Source: Mycolicibacterium sediminis (lineage in GTDB: Bacteria; Actinomycetota; Actinomycetes; Mycobacteriales; Mycobacteriaceae). Taken from it: a stretch of 64,000 nucleotides of DNA. The DNA lies in the NCBI RefSeq assembly GCF_010731735.1, contig NZ_AP022588.1, forward strand, positions 2,604,001 to 2,668,000. The letters run 5' to 3'. The notes beneath the pieces were generated by a model. It was not told the DNA's origin, did not search any database, and saw only the letters and a program-made list of their open reading frames with translations. This document shows, piece after piece, positions 54,275-63,335 of this stretch; the first letter of the stretch is position 1; each line of letters opens with the position of its first letter. The position numbers were made by a program, and so were the translations under genes.

Positions 54275-56023
54275 TCAGGGGTTGGCGCCGGTCGAACACC
54301 AGGCGGGCATCCGGAACCGCGAGGACGACCCGAACGGCTCCGGTGCCAGCGCGTGATGGGTGCCGCCTTGGATCTGGTAGACCATGTGCGCCTGACCCAT
54401 GGAGGCGTCGGGTGTCAGGTCCGGGTACGACAGGGTCGATTGGCTGGTGTCCCCGAAGTAGTAGACGCCGTTGACACCGCGATGCGGCCAGCGCCGCAGA
54501 TAGCGCACGACGTCGCCGGTGTCGGGGGTCGCGGTGGCGCACCACGCCGCCGCCAACAGATTCACCTGGTCGTAGGCCGCCCCGGCCTGTGACCAGCCCG
54601 GTGCCCGGCCGAAACGCGCCGCGTACTGATTCCGGAAGCGTCGTCCGAGTATGTCGTCGTAGGTCCCGGTGGTGGTCGACCAGATGACGCCGTCGGCGGC
54701 AGCGCCGACCGAGTCCTGGAAGCGTGGGATCGACGGACCGTAGATGCAGTAGACGAGTGACTGCAGCCCCTCCGCTACGAAGGCCTGCTGGAAGGCGGCC
54801 ACCTCCTGGTCCAGGAAGTGCGTCACCATCACGACTTCCGGATCGGCCGCGGCGATCCGACGCGCGACCTTGACCCAGTCGGTCGAGGGCACCGGGACGC
54901 GGATCAGGTCGACGAGCGACCAGTTGGTCTGGCCCGCGACGGCCAGGAAGTGCTCGTTGGTCACTCGGGTACTCGTGGTGGCGGCCTCGACGCTGACGAT
55001 GCGTCGCGACCTCGGCCGCCAGACCTCGGCCGACTCCAGCTCGGTGAGGAGTCGGATCAGCCCCACCCCGTAGAACGTCTCCGAGGCGCACGTCTGGAAC
55101 ACGGCGCCGTAGCGGCTGGGGTCGGCCTCGGCCTGTTCGACCTGTGCGGCGAACGTCGCCGTGTGCAGGAACGGCTTTCCGTAGTCGGCGATGACGTCGA
55201 TCACCGCGGAGTTCTCCGCACTGGCGTAGCTCGTGGTGATCGCATCGGCCTCCAGTGCGAACAGCCGTTGGGCACCCCGCTCGACGCTGGCCCAGTCGAA
55301 CAGGTCGACCTCGGCGGTGACGAGTTCGACGCGCCGTCCGGCGATGCCGCCGGTCGCGTTGATCTCCTCGACGGCGAGGGTGGCGCCGTGGCGCACCTCG
55401 ACGCCGTCCGCCGCAGCCGCACCGGTGGGGATCAGCGATCCCACCACCAGGGGCCGCTTGCGCGGGTAGGCCGGCCGCAACGGGGGAGCCGGCGAGCGGG
55501 GTACCGCGGTCACGATCGACTCGAGTTCCACCACGCCGATGCCATGGGTGCCGTCGACGCCGCCCGGGATCGGCAGGCGAAGCAGGCCGGAGTCGACGGC
55601 CAGGGCTGCGAGGCCGCCGCGGGTGCCCTGATCCAGCTTGGTCAGGAGACGTTCGATCTGCGTCGACACGGTGCGGGCGCTGGTGCCCAACCGCGCCGCG
55701 ATGCCGACGTTCGTCAGCCCGAGGGCGAGCAGGGTGAGGACGTCGACCTCGCGCAGCGTGATGCCCCGGGGCATCTCGACCTCGGCGACCCGCACGGCGA
55801 CGCGTTCGCCCGTGCGCAGGCTGGTTCCGTCGGGCCTGGACTGCTGACGGATTAGGTGTACGGCCAACCACCTGTCGTCACTGCGCCACAGGAACCGCAG
55901 GGAGTCGCGGGCCGTGGCGAAGAAGGCCTCGGCGTACTCGACGACCCGGGGAGGCACCGCGGGGTGGGTGGGGTGCGTTCGCGCGCCCGGCTCGATGGTC
56001 AGCTCGGCTACGACCCTGGACAT
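54275..56023 (-). CDS. LuxR-type regulator fused to a type 1 periplasmic-binding-protein domain
   Basis: A 582-residue protein. Residues about 1-80 are unassigned. A LuxR/GerE helix-turn-helix lies near 88-140 (ITLREVDVLTLLALGLTNVG then IAARLGTSARTVSTQIERL). After a linker, a full HAAT/AmiC-like binding fold spans about 195-575, starting PLVVGSLIPTGAAAADGVEV and ending near FRMPAWCSTGANP. There is no signal peptide, so the binding domain must work in the cytoplasm. It is paralogous to the neighbouring transporter binding protein. Inference: a one-component sensor that binds the imported substrate and switches the operon. ATG 56023 has GGGAG five bases upstream; the frame open above it lacks similarity. 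Confidence 0.85.
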   Translation of the reverse strand: MSRVVAELTIEPGARTHPTHPAVPPRVVEYAEAFFATARDSLRFLWRSDDRWLAVHLIRQQSRPDGTSLRTGERVAVRVAEVEMPRGITLREVDVLTLLALGLTNVGIAARLGTSARTVSTQIERLLTKLDQGTRGGLAALAVDSGLLRLPIPGGVDGTHGIGVVELESIVTAVPRSPAPPLRPAYPRKRPLVVGSLIPTGAAAADGVEVRHGATLAVEEINATGGIAGRRVELVTAEVDLFDWASVERGAQRLFALEADAITTSYASAENSAVIDVIADYGKPFLHTATFAAQVEQAEADPSRYGAVFQTCASETFYGVGLIRLLTELESAEVWRPRSRRIVSVEAATTSTRVTNEHFLAVAGQTNWSLVDLIRVPVPSTDWVKVARRIAAADPEVVMVTHFLDQEVAAFQQAFVAEGLQSLVYCIYGPSIPRFQDSVGAAADGVIWSTTTGTYDDILGRRFRNQYAARFGRAPGWSQAGAAYDQVNLLAAAWCATATPDTGDVVRYLRRWPHRGVNGVYYFGDTSQSTLSYPDLTPDASMGQAHMVYQIQGGTHHALAPEPFGSSSRFRMPAWCSTGANP

Positions 56024-56069
56024 CGGACTCCCTCGGCGCGGATGCGACGACACGCGATAGGCGACGATG

Positions 56070-57188
56070 CTACGCCCAGGCCTGGGCGTACTCCCTGCAC
56101 AACCATTGCCCCTCGCAGGGGTTTCCAATTGAGACGTGGGCACGCCGCGCCGCCGGTTCGAAGATCGCCCCGGTCGCGGTGGTCCACTGATCGAGCGGGT
56201 GTACACCGGGGTCCGGATGGCAGCAGATGCCCGCCGGACTGCCCGCGTGGTCGGCCAGCACGCGCTTCCAGTCCTCGACCCCGCCGCCGGCGCATTCGCG
56301 GGCCAGCCGGCGTACCCGCTGCAGCCGGAACAGTGAGTCGGCCATGAGCATCGTCCCCACGTCGTCGACCGTGCCCGCCGGTGCGACCGAGAAGTGGTTG
56401 GCGTGCAACAGCAGTCCGTCGTCGTCGGGCACCGCCCAGGCCATGTCGGCGTAGCCGCCGGGCCGGGTCTCGGCGTCGACCACCAGCCCCTCGCCGGTGC
56501 CGAGGAGGTAGTTCGCCGAGGACGAGCGGTGCACGGACTGCAACAGGGTGGCCGCCTCGGTGGGCGTGCGGCAGTCCAGCAGGGCCCGGAGCATGACGTG
56601 GTAAGGCACGCCGGGAGAGCCCGTGTCGGCCGCCGTGACGAGTGCGTTGGTGGCCAGCGCGAGGCCGCAGGAGTTCATGCCGAGCTTGGCCAGCAGCCCT
56701 GCCTCGACGACCGTCATGAAAGATGGACCGTCGTCGCGACTCGACTCGACGAGCACCACGGTGTCGGCGGAGAACACCAGCCAGTCCCACGTCTGACCGA
56801 TCAGCTGTTCGCCGTCGGCGGTGCGTGCCGCGAACGAGGTGCACTCCAGCATCGGCGGCAGCGCCGCTCCCGCCGCGCGCACCTTGGCGGCGAAGAGGAT
56901 CTCGGTGCGCAGGTTCATGGCAAGCACGTCGGTGAACTCGAGACCGGCGCCCTCGGCGATGCCCCTCATCTCCTCGAGGGAATCGGGGTGGAACCGCTCG
57001 ATCGGAGCGACGAAGGGGGTCGCTTCCTCGCCGACCCGATCCCAGTCCCAGGTCGCGAAGTGGGCGTAGACCCCAGCGTAGGCATCACGGGTCTGCCGCA
57101 CGCGCGAGGCGGCCTGCTCGCCGTACTGGCGTCCCCGTTCGCGGGCGGTGCCCGAGACCGTGATGATCGGAAGTTCGCGAGCGCTCAT
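56070..57188 (-). CDS. Peptidase C45 / acyl-CoA:6-aminopenicillanic acid acyltransferase-like hydrolase
   Basis: A 372-residue Ntn-hydrolase of the C45 (acyltransferase, AAT) family. The N-terminus IITVSGTARERGRQYGEQAA is the family start, and the autoproteolytic nucleophile is C116 in MLECTSFAARTADGEQLIGQ, here ECTSFAA, followed by TWDWLVFSAD. Cleavage before C116 would give alpha and beta chains. GLLAKLGMNSCGLALATNAL is a further hallmark. Such enzymes hydrolyse or transfer acyl groups on amides, including beta-lactam precursors. No signal peptide. The ATG overlaps the SDR stop (ATGA) and the LuxR-SBP gene follows 46 bases later. Confidence 0.9.
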   Translation of the reverse strand: MSARELPIITVSGTARERGRQYGEQAASRVRQTRDAYAGVYAHFATWDWDRVGEEATPFVAPIERFHPDSLEEMRGIAEGAGLEFTDVLAMNLRTEILFAAKVRAAGAALPPMLECTSFAARTADGEQLIGQTWDWLVFSADTVVLVESSRDDGPSFMTVVEAGLLAKLGMNSCGLALATNALVTAADTGSPGVPYHVMLRALLDCRTPTEAATLLQSVHRSSSANYLLGTGEGLVVDAETRPGGYADMAWAVPDDDGLLLHANHFSVAPAGTVDDVGTMLMADSLFRLQRVRRLARECAGGGVEDWKRVLADHAGSPAGICCHPDPGVHPLDQWTTATGAIFEPAARRAHVSIGNPCEGQWLCREYAQAWA

Positions 57189-57904
57189 GAGACGAGATAC
57201 CCTCCGTCGACTGCCATTTCGATGCCGGTGACGTATGAGGACTGCGACCCGGCCAGGAACATGCACGCGGCCGCGACCTCGTCCGCACGGCCCAGTCTGC
57301 CCATCGGCAGCGCGGCGAGGAAGTCCGCGGTCGCCTCGGCGTTCTGGAGAAGAGTCGTCATCGCGGTGTCGATGACGCCCGGCATGACGCCGTTGACACG
57401 GATCCCCGAACGTCCCCACTCGACGGCCAGTTGGCGGATCAGGGCACTGACCGCGCCCTTGCTGGCGGAGTACGCGGCACTGGGCTCGACCGCGTCACCG
57501 CGCAGCGCTGCCACCGACCCGAGCAGCACCACCGAGCCGCCGGTGCCCGCCTGGATCATGCTGTCCGCGATCGCCCGGGCCACGACGAAGCTCCCGCGGG
57601 CGTTGACGGTCAACGACTCGTCCCAGTCGCGCTCGGCGACGGACGTCGCTGGGCGGACCCGGTAGATCCCGGCGGCGTGCACGACGGCGTCCGGAGCCCG
57701 TCCCCAATGCGAGGTGATGACGTCCACGGTCGTTGCCGCCGAATCGAACTCAGCGACGTCTACGTGGTACCGCCCACCGGCGACGTCGAGTCCGTCGTAC
57801 TCGCGGTCTAGCCTGGCCACCGTCCAGCCGTCGGCCTCGGCGCGATCGGCGACCGCGGCACCGATGCCCGACGCGGCGCCCGTCACGACGATGTGACCGG
57901 TCAA
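57185..57904 (-). CDS. Short-chain dehydrogenase/reductase
   Basis: A 239-residue classical SDR. Cofactor motif TGAASGIG at residues 8-15, an acidic residue after the second strand (ARLDREYDGLD) suggesting NAD preference, HAAG in place of NNAG, and the active-site YSASKGAVSALIR. C-terminal GRADEVAAACMFLAGSQSSY is typical. It starts with TTG at 57904 overlapping the stop of the upstream SDR (TTGA), so both SDRs are coupled. Substrate unknown; a hydroxy or keto intermediate of the module's ring-opened compound is plausible. Confidence 0.88.
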   Translation of the reverse strand: MTGHIVVTGAASGIGAAVADRAEADGWTVARLDREYDGLDVAGGRYHVDVAEFDSAATTVDVITSHWGRAPDAVVHAAGIYRVRPATSVAERDWDESLTVNARGSFVVARAIADSMIQAGTGGSVVLLGSVAALRGDAVEPSAAYSASKGAVSALIRQLAVEWGRSGIRVNGVMPGVIDTAMTTLLQNAEATADFLAALPMGRLGRADEVAAACMFLAGSQSSYVTGIEMAVDGGYLVS

Positions 57905-58680
57905 CTCACCACGATCCCACCGTTGACGCCGATGGTCTGACCGGTGACGTAGGAGGCGTCATCGGCGAGCAACCACACCACGGCACCCGCGACGTCGGCA
58001 CCGGTGCCGTGCCGGCCGACCGGCACCTCGGCTCGCAGCCGGTCCTGCATCTCGTGGTCGTCGATCCCCGCCGCGCGGGCCTGCAATGCGATCTCCTCCC
58101 GGTGCATGCGGGTCAGCATGTACCCCGGGGCGACGGTGTTCACGGTGATGCCCCGGGGGCCCAATTCCATTGCCAGGCAATGAGACAGCGCGTGTACGGC
58201 GGCCTTGGACATGATGTAGGCGCTACCCCCGACGACGGGACGCTGGGCGTAGACCGAGCCGATGTTGACGATGCGGCCCGAGCCCTGCGCCGTGAAGTGC
58301 GGGATGACGGCCTGGCACAGCCGCACCACGCCGAGCAGGTTGACGTCGAGGGTGTGCTGGACGTCGTCGATCGCGATCTCGTCGAGGTTGCCGCCCGGGC
58401 CCCCGATGCCCGCGTTGTTGATCAGGGCGTCGATGCGCCCGAACGACGCCATCGCCGAGCGCACCAACGCCTCCGCGGTCCGGGGATCCGAGACGTCGGC
58501 CACCGCGGTGCGCACGCGACCGTCGAAGGTGCCCGGTCCGAAACGGTCGTCGACGTCGGCGTTCAGGTCGGTGGCGAGCACGCACCACCCGTCGGACAGC
58601 AGCCGCAGCGCGATGCCGTTGCCCAGACCGGTGGCCGCGCCGGTGACGATGGCGCACTTCGGTGGCGCGATGTCGGTCAC
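57901..58680 (-). CDS. Short-chain dehydrogenase/reductase
   Basis: A 259-residue classical SDR with TGAATGLG near residue 14, the acidic ATDLNAD after strand 2, INNAGIGGPGG, the serine motif IVNIGSVYAQRPV and catalytic Y-I-M-S-K. The C-terminal GADVAGAVVWLLADDASYVTG and GGIVVS are family-standard. It differs from the following SDR throughout, so the pair is not a recent tandem duplicate. GTG start at 58680 overlaps the deacetylase stop by GTGA. It stands second in the ten-gene minus-strand operon. Confidence 0.88.
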   Translation of the reverse strand: MTDIAPPKCAIVTGAATGLGNGIALRLLSDGWCVLATDLNADVDDRFGPGTFDGRVRTAVADVSDPRTAEALVRSAMASFGRIDALINNAGIGGPGGNLDEIAIDDVQHTLDVNLLGVVRLCQAVIPHFTAQGSGRIVNIGSVYAQRPVVGGSAYIMSKAAVHALSHCLAMELGPRGITVNTVAPGYMLTRMHREEIALQARAAGIDDHEMQDRLRAEVPVGRHGTGADVAGAVVWLLADDASYVTGQTIGVNGGIVVS

Positions 58681-59510
58681 GTGACCCGCCTGGCGACGTC
58701 GCGGGCCGGCGCGATCCAGGCGCCCGTCGCGCGCAGCTCGCCGAGGAGCCGGTCGAGGAGTGCCAGCCGGGATGGGCGGCCGATGAACTGCGGGTGCATC
58801 GTGACCATGAAGTGCGCGCCCAGGTCGGCGATGCCGGTCATCTCGTCGTGCCAGAGGGTGTAGACCTCGTCGACGGTGCGGATGGTCTTCGCCCAGTCCG
58901 TGCCCGAGAACCAGAAGTGCGGCGCATCGTCGAGCAGCCACGACACCGGGACCTCGACGACGCCGCCGGGATGTCGGTAGGGGTGGATGTCGTCCATGAG
59001 GTTGGACGAGTACTCGAAACCGTGCTCACCGAGCAGTCTCAGCGTGTGGGGACTGAAATCCCAGGAGGGCGAACGATATCCGACCACCTCGGCGCCGAGC
59101 CCGCGCAACGTGTCGAGTCCCCGCACGAGTTCGCGCTCCTCCTCGTCGGCCGTCAGGTTCGTCGGCGAACGATGGGTGTACCCGTGGTGGCCGACCTCGT
59201 GCCCGGCGGCCAGGATCTCCCGGATCCGGTCGGGGTGCCGGTCGGCGTCGCCTCCGCAGACGAAGAAGGTCGCCCGGACCTCGTGGCGCGCGAGCAACTC
59301 GAGGATCAGCGGGACCGCGACCTTCGCCGCGTACGTGCCCTGGGACAGCACGCCGGGACGTTCGGCGTTCGCGGGATCCTCGCCGATCCACACCTCTTCG
59401 GCGTCGAAGTCGAACGTGAGACTCGCCGCGTACCGTGCGCCGCCGGGCCAGTCGCCCTGGAGTGTGCCTGCCACCCTCGTGATTGTGGTCGGCCTCCGGT
59501 GGGTCGGCAT
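58677..59510 (-). CDS. Polysaccharide-deacetylase-family hydrolase (HpPgdA / cyclic imide hydrolase-like)
   Basis: A NodB-fold metal hydrolase of about 277 residues. Motif 1 is SLTFDFDAEEVW, the metal-binding HxxxH motif is in GHEVGHHGYTHRSP, the third motif is GYRSPSWDFSPHT, and VTMHPQFIGRP closes the site. The order and the EVPVSWLLDD segment resemble H. pylori PgdA and cyclic imide hydrolases rather than secreted chitin deacetylases. No signal peptide, so a cytoplasmic small-molecule hydrolase is likely. Start is uncertain: ATG 59510 is given; GTG 59474 (MAGTLQGDW) and ATG 59549 are alternatives, none with a good Shine-Dalgarno. First gene of the operon, divergent from hyuA. Confidence 0.85.
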   Translation of the reverse strand: MPTHRRPTTITRVAGTLQGDWPGGARYAASLTFDFDAEEVWIGEDPANAERPGVLSQGTYAAKVAVPLILELLARHEVRATFFVCGGDADRHPDRIREILAAGHEVGHHGYTHRSPTNLTADEEERELVRGLDTLRGLGAEVVGYRSPSWDFSPHTLRLLGEHGFEYSSNLMDDIHPYRHPGGVVEVPVSWLLDDAPHFWFSGTDWAKTIRTVDEVYTLWHDEMTGIADLGAHFMVTMHPQFIGRPSRLALLDRLLGELRATGAWIAPARDVARRVT

Positions 59511-59612
59511 CCGCAATCTGACGTAGTGGTCGTCCGTCGATTGACGCATGACGCCGCACGCGTCGGTGGCTGTACTGGCACCCGACACCTGCACCGGAAC
59601 GAGGGGGAGACC

Positions 59613-61670
59613 GTGGAGCCATCCAGCTGGACGGTGAGCATCGACGCCGGGGGCACGTTCACCGACGCCGTCGCCCGGTCCGCCGACGGGCGCGTGCTCG
59701 TCGCGAAGGTGGCCTCGACCCCCGACGACCCGTCCCGGGGTCTGGCGAACGCGGTCTCGAGCCTCGTGATGCGCGGCATGCCCGTCGCCGACGTCGCCCT
59801 TCTGTGCCACGGCACCACCGTGGCGACCAACGCCGTCCTGACCGGGAATCTGGCGTCGGTGGCGCTGGTGACCACTCGCGGTTTCCGGGACGTCATGGGG
59901 TACCGGCAGTCCAGTCGTCCGAGCGTCTACAGCCTCGTGCCGGACAGGCCCGTCGAACTCGTCGAGCGACGAGCGCGCCTCGAGGTCGACGAACGTCTCA
60001 CCAGCACGGGGCAGGTGCTGACGCCACTCACCGACTGCGAGATCGCGCGCGTGGTCGCCGAGGTCCGGGGCCTCGACGTCCAGGCCGTCGCGGTCAGCCT
60101 GCTGTTCAGCTACCTGGACGACACCCACGAGCGTCGGCTCGGCGACGCGCTGCGCAGCGCGCTGCCGGGCGTGCCGGTGACGCTGTCCAGCGAGGTGGCG
60201 CGGGAGTTCCGGGAGTATCCGCGTACGGCGACCACCGTGCTCAACGCGGCGCTGCGACCGGTGATCGGCGGGTACATGCTGCGCGCCGCCGACGCCCTCG
60301 AGGGAGTCGGGGTCGAAGCCTCGTTCCTGGTGATGCAGTCGAACGGCGGCAGCGTGCCCGCCGCCCGCGCGGACGACGCGGCACACCGTCTGGTGCTGTC
60401 CGGGCCGGCGGGCGGGGTCGCCGGTCTGGTGGCGACAGCCGAGCGGCACGGCCTCGACGACGTCATCAGCCTGGACATGGGCGGTACGTCGACCGACGTG
60501 TGCCTGGTTCGCAACCGTCGGATCCCCTTCACCACATCGCAGGTGGTCAGCGATCACGTGCTGCTGGCGCCGACGGTGGACATCCACACGATCGGCGCGG
60601 GCGGCGGCAGCGTCGCATGGACGGATCGCACCGGTCGGCTCCGTGTCGGTCCGCAGTCGGCGAAGGCCGAGCCAGGGCCGGCGAGCTACCTGCGCGGCGG
60701 CGTCGAACCGACCATCACGGACGCTCACGTCGTGTTGGGCACCCTGGGCACCGACGAATTGGCGGACGCCCTGGTGCTCGACCGCGGTGCGGCGTGCACG
60801 GCCGTCGACCGCATCGCGCGGGAGCTTCGGCTGTCGACGGAGGAGGCGGCAGAGGCGATCCTGGCGATCGGGCTCGCCCACATGGTGCGGGCCGTTCGCA
60901 AGGTCAGCGTCGAACGCGGGCTGGATCCGCGGCAGTTCACGCTGGTGCCGTTCGGCGGCGCGGGCCCGCTGCACGCAGGGCTCCTGCTGCGTCATCTGGG
61001 TCTGCGTTCCGTCCTGGTGCCGAGCTGGCCGGGTCTGTTCTCCGCCGACGGTCTGCTGGTGGCCGGCTTGCGGCTCGACGACTCCCAGACCCTGCTGGCG
61101 AGGTTCGACGACGGTTCGGTGCCCCGGATCGCCGAATGGTTCGAGACGGCGGCCCACGCCGCCACCGATCAGCTGCGTCGCGACGGCGTGCCCGGTGACG
61201 AGATCACGGTGACGGCGTCGGTGGACTGCCGCTACCTGGGGCAGGGTTACGAACTGAACGTCGGGCTGTCGGGCTGGGGTGCCGACGAACTCCGGACCAT
61301 CCCGGAGTCGTTCCACGCCGCTCACGCGGAGCGCTACGGGCATGCCAACCGCGACGAGCCGGTGGATCTGGTGACCGTGCGGATCGCGGCGGTGGGGTCC
61401 TACGCGCGCGTCGAATCCGCAGTCGACTCGAAGACGGGATCCGGCGACGTCGGGCGCGCGTTGGTCACGCACCGTGACGTTCGCATCCCGGGCTTCGAAC
61501 CGGCGCGCGTACCGATCTACGAACGGACCCGATTGCGTGCCGACGACGTCGTCGACGGTCCGGTGATCATCCGGCAGATGGACTCGACGACCGTCGTCCT
61601 CGATGGCCAACGGGTGCAGGTACTCGACGGTGGCGACATGCTCGTCACCGAGGACGGGAGCGGCGAATGA
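59613..61670 (+). CDS. hyuA: Hydantoinase/oxoprolinase family subunit A
   Basis: A 685-residue member of the HyuA/N-methylhydantoinase A/acetone carboxylase beta family. The ATP-binding actin-like fold shows VSIDAGGTFTDAV near the N-terminus, LCHGTTVATNAVL, and the second phosphate loop ISLDMGGTSTDVCL, with HTIGAGGGSVAW following. FVPFGGAGPLHAG-like sequence (LVPFGGAGPLHAGLL) is conserved. With HyuB it hydrolyses cyclic amides such as hydantoins or 5-oxoproline using ATP; related complexes carboxylate ketones. GTG at 59613 has GGGGGAGA close upstream. Overlaps hyuB by ATGA. Confidence 0.92.
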   Translation: MEPSSWTVSIDAGGTFTDAVARSADGRVLVAKVASTPDDPSRGLANAVSSLVMRGMPVADVALLCHGTTVATNAVLTGNLASVALVTTRGFRDVMGYRQSSRPSVYSLVPDRPVELVERRARLEVDERLTSTGQVLTPLTDCEIARVVAEVRGLDVQAVAVSLLFSYLDDTHERRLGDALRSALPGVPVTLSSEVAREFREYPRTATTVLNAALRPVIGGYMLRAADALEGVGVEASFLVMQSNGGSVPAARADDAAHRLVLSGPAGGVAGLVATAERHGLDDVISLDMGGTSTDVCLVRNRRIPFTTSQVVSDHVLLAPTVDIHTIGAGGGSVAWTDRTGRLRVGPQSAKAEPGPASYLRGGVEPTITDAHVVLGTLGTDELADALVLDRGAACTAVDRIARELRLSTEEAAEAILAIGLAHMVRAVRKVSVERGLDPRQFTLVPFGGAGPLHAGLLLRHLGLRSVLVPSWPGLFSADGLLVAGLRLDDSQTLLARFDDGSVPRIAEWFETAAHAATDQLRRDGVPGDEITVTASVDCRYLGQGYELNVGLSGWGADELRTIPESFHAAHAERYGHANRDEPVDLVTVRIAAVGSYARVESAVDSKTGSGDVGRALVTHRDVRIPGFEPARVPIYERTRLRADDVVDGPVIIRQMDSTTVVLDGQRVQVLDGGDMLVTEDGSGE

Positions 61671-63313
61671 CCGCCAACGACCATCGCGTGGACACCGTCA
61701 CCTTCGAGGTCGCGGCGGCTGCGTTGCAGTCGGCCGCCGAAGAGATGGGCAACGTCCTCAAGCGGTCCAGTTACAGCCCGATCATCCGCGACATGGACGA
61801 CTTCTCCTGCGCCGTGTTCACCGCGGACGGGGAGTTGGTGGCCCAGGCCGACTACATACCGGCGCAGCTGGGCGCGATGTCGCTGGTCGTCAAGGCGATC
61901 ATCGAACGCTGGCGGGCCCGGATCGGCGATGGTGACGCGTTCATCTCGAATCATCCGTACCTGGGTGCGATGCACCTTCCCGACGTCAACGTCATCACCC
62001 CGGTCTTCGTCGCCGGCGTGCTGGTGGCGTGGGCCGGTACCGCGGCCCACCACATCGACGTCGGTGGGGTGAACCCCGGCAGCGAGGGGCCGGAGCTGGA
62101 GGACATCTTCGGAGAGGGACTGGTGCTGCCGCCGGTCCGGTTGGCCATCGGCGGTGCCGAGAACGAGGACTTGATCGCGGTCATCACGGAGAACATTCGG
62201 GACCCTCGTAGCACGATCAGTGACCTGCGCGCGCAGCGGGCGGCGTGCGCGCTGGGCGGTGAGCGGATCGCCGAGCTGGCCGAGATGTACGGGATGGCGG
62301 CTGTTCTCGAGGTCATGTCACGGATGCTCGACTCGGTGGAACTCGGGGTTCGGACGGCTCTCCTGAGCCTGCCCGACGGGACGGGTGAGGCCGAGGGGCA
62401 TCTCGACGACGACGGCCGTGGCGGCGTCCCGACGCGCATCCACGTCCGGGTCGCGAAGGTCGGCGACCGACTGGCCATCGATCTGTCGGGCTGCGACCAG
62501 CAGGTCGCGGGCGCGATGAACGTGCCGTGGGCCAGCACCCGCGCCGGGATCGTCTATGCCGTCCGGGCGGCGGTGGCACCGGAACTCGGGGCGAACGACG
62601 GACTGCTGCGCGCCGTCGACGTCGAGGCTCCGCGGGGATCGGTCCTCAACCCCGTGTCGCCGGCCGCGGTCTCGGTGCGGCACAACACGTGTCAGAGATT
62701 CGCCGACACCCTCATCCGGGCGATGGCCCAGATGTGGCCTCAGACCGCCGTGGGGAGCAGTACCGTCAGCTTCTTCTGCTGCAACGTCGGCTCGGTCAGC
62801 CCGCTGACCGGCCTGCCGTCGGTGATGGCCGACGTGGTGGGCGGGGGGACCGGGGCGACGGCCTTCGGCGACGGCCTCGACGGAGTCGACACCTACATGT
62901 CGAACGTCGGGGTCATGCCGACCGAGGTGGTCGAGACGAACTACAGCGTTCGGGTCCTGAAGTCCGAGTTCATCCCGGGATCACAGGGTTTGGGAGAGTT
63001 CAACGGCGGACTCGGTCTGCGGCGCGAGTACCAGATCATCGACGTGCCGCAGCGCGTCACCTTCTACTCCGAGCAGACCCATCCGGATTTCGCGCCCAAG
63101 GGAGCGCGTGGTGGGGGTGACGCCCGGTCCACCAGGGTGACCGTCGTGGGTCCGGATGGCACCAAGGTCGAGGGGCTGGGCAGCAAGGCGTCACTGACCC
63201 TGCAGCCAGGCACCGTGCTCAGGGTCGAGACGGCCGGTGGTGGCGGGTACGGGAACCCGGACGATCGCGAGGAATTCGCTCGCGACCACGATGTTCGAAA
63301 CGAACGACTCTGA
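61667..63313 (+). CDS. hyuB: Hydantoinase/oxoprolinase family subunit B
   Basis: A 548-residue HyuB-type subunit. Family sequence includes NVLKRSSYSPIIRDMDDFSC, FTADGELVAQADYIPAQLGA, ISNHPYLGAMHLPDVNVITP, HHIDVGGVNPGS, the DLSGCDQQVAGAMNVPWAST block, and the late glycine-rich ETAGGGGYGNPDDR. Length is normal. It forms the partner of HyuA in an ATP-dependent cyclic-amide hydrolase. Translation is coupled to hyuA by ATGA. A TetR gene follows 22 bases later, probably in the same operon. Confidence 0.92.
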   Translation: MTANDHRVDTVTFEVAAAALQSAAEEMGNVLKRSSYSPIIRDMDDFSCAVFTADGELVAQADYIPAQLGAMSLVVKAIIERWRARIGDGDAFISNHPYLGAMHLPDVNVITPVFVAGVLVAWAGTAAHHIDVGGVNPGSEGPELEDIFGEGLVLPPVRLAIGGAENEDLIAVITENIRDPRSTISDLRAQRAACALGGERIAELAEMYGMAAVLEVMSRMLDSVELGVRTALLSLPDGTGEAEGHLDDDGRGGVPTRIHVRVAKVGDRLAIDLSGCDQQVAGAMNVPWASTRAGIVYAVRAAVAPELGANDGLLRAVDVEAPRGSVLNPVSPAAVSVRHNTCQRFADTLIRAMAQMWPQTAVGSSTVSFFCCNVGSVSPLTGLPSVMADVVGGGTGATAFGDGLDGVDTYMSNVGVMPTEVVETNYSVRVLKSEFIPGSQGLGEFNGGLGLRREYQIIDVPQRVTFYSEQTHPDFAPKGARGGGDARSTRVTVVGPDGTKVEGLGSKASLTLQPGTVLRVETAGGGGYGNPDDREEFARDHDVRNERL

Positions 63314-63335
63314 CCGCGTATGTCACAGTGGTCGG

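Noticed and set aside
57185..58680. Adjacent SDR genes as a recent tandem duplication
   Set aside because: Apart from family motifs the two sequences differ along their length, including the NNAG and YxxxK contexts.
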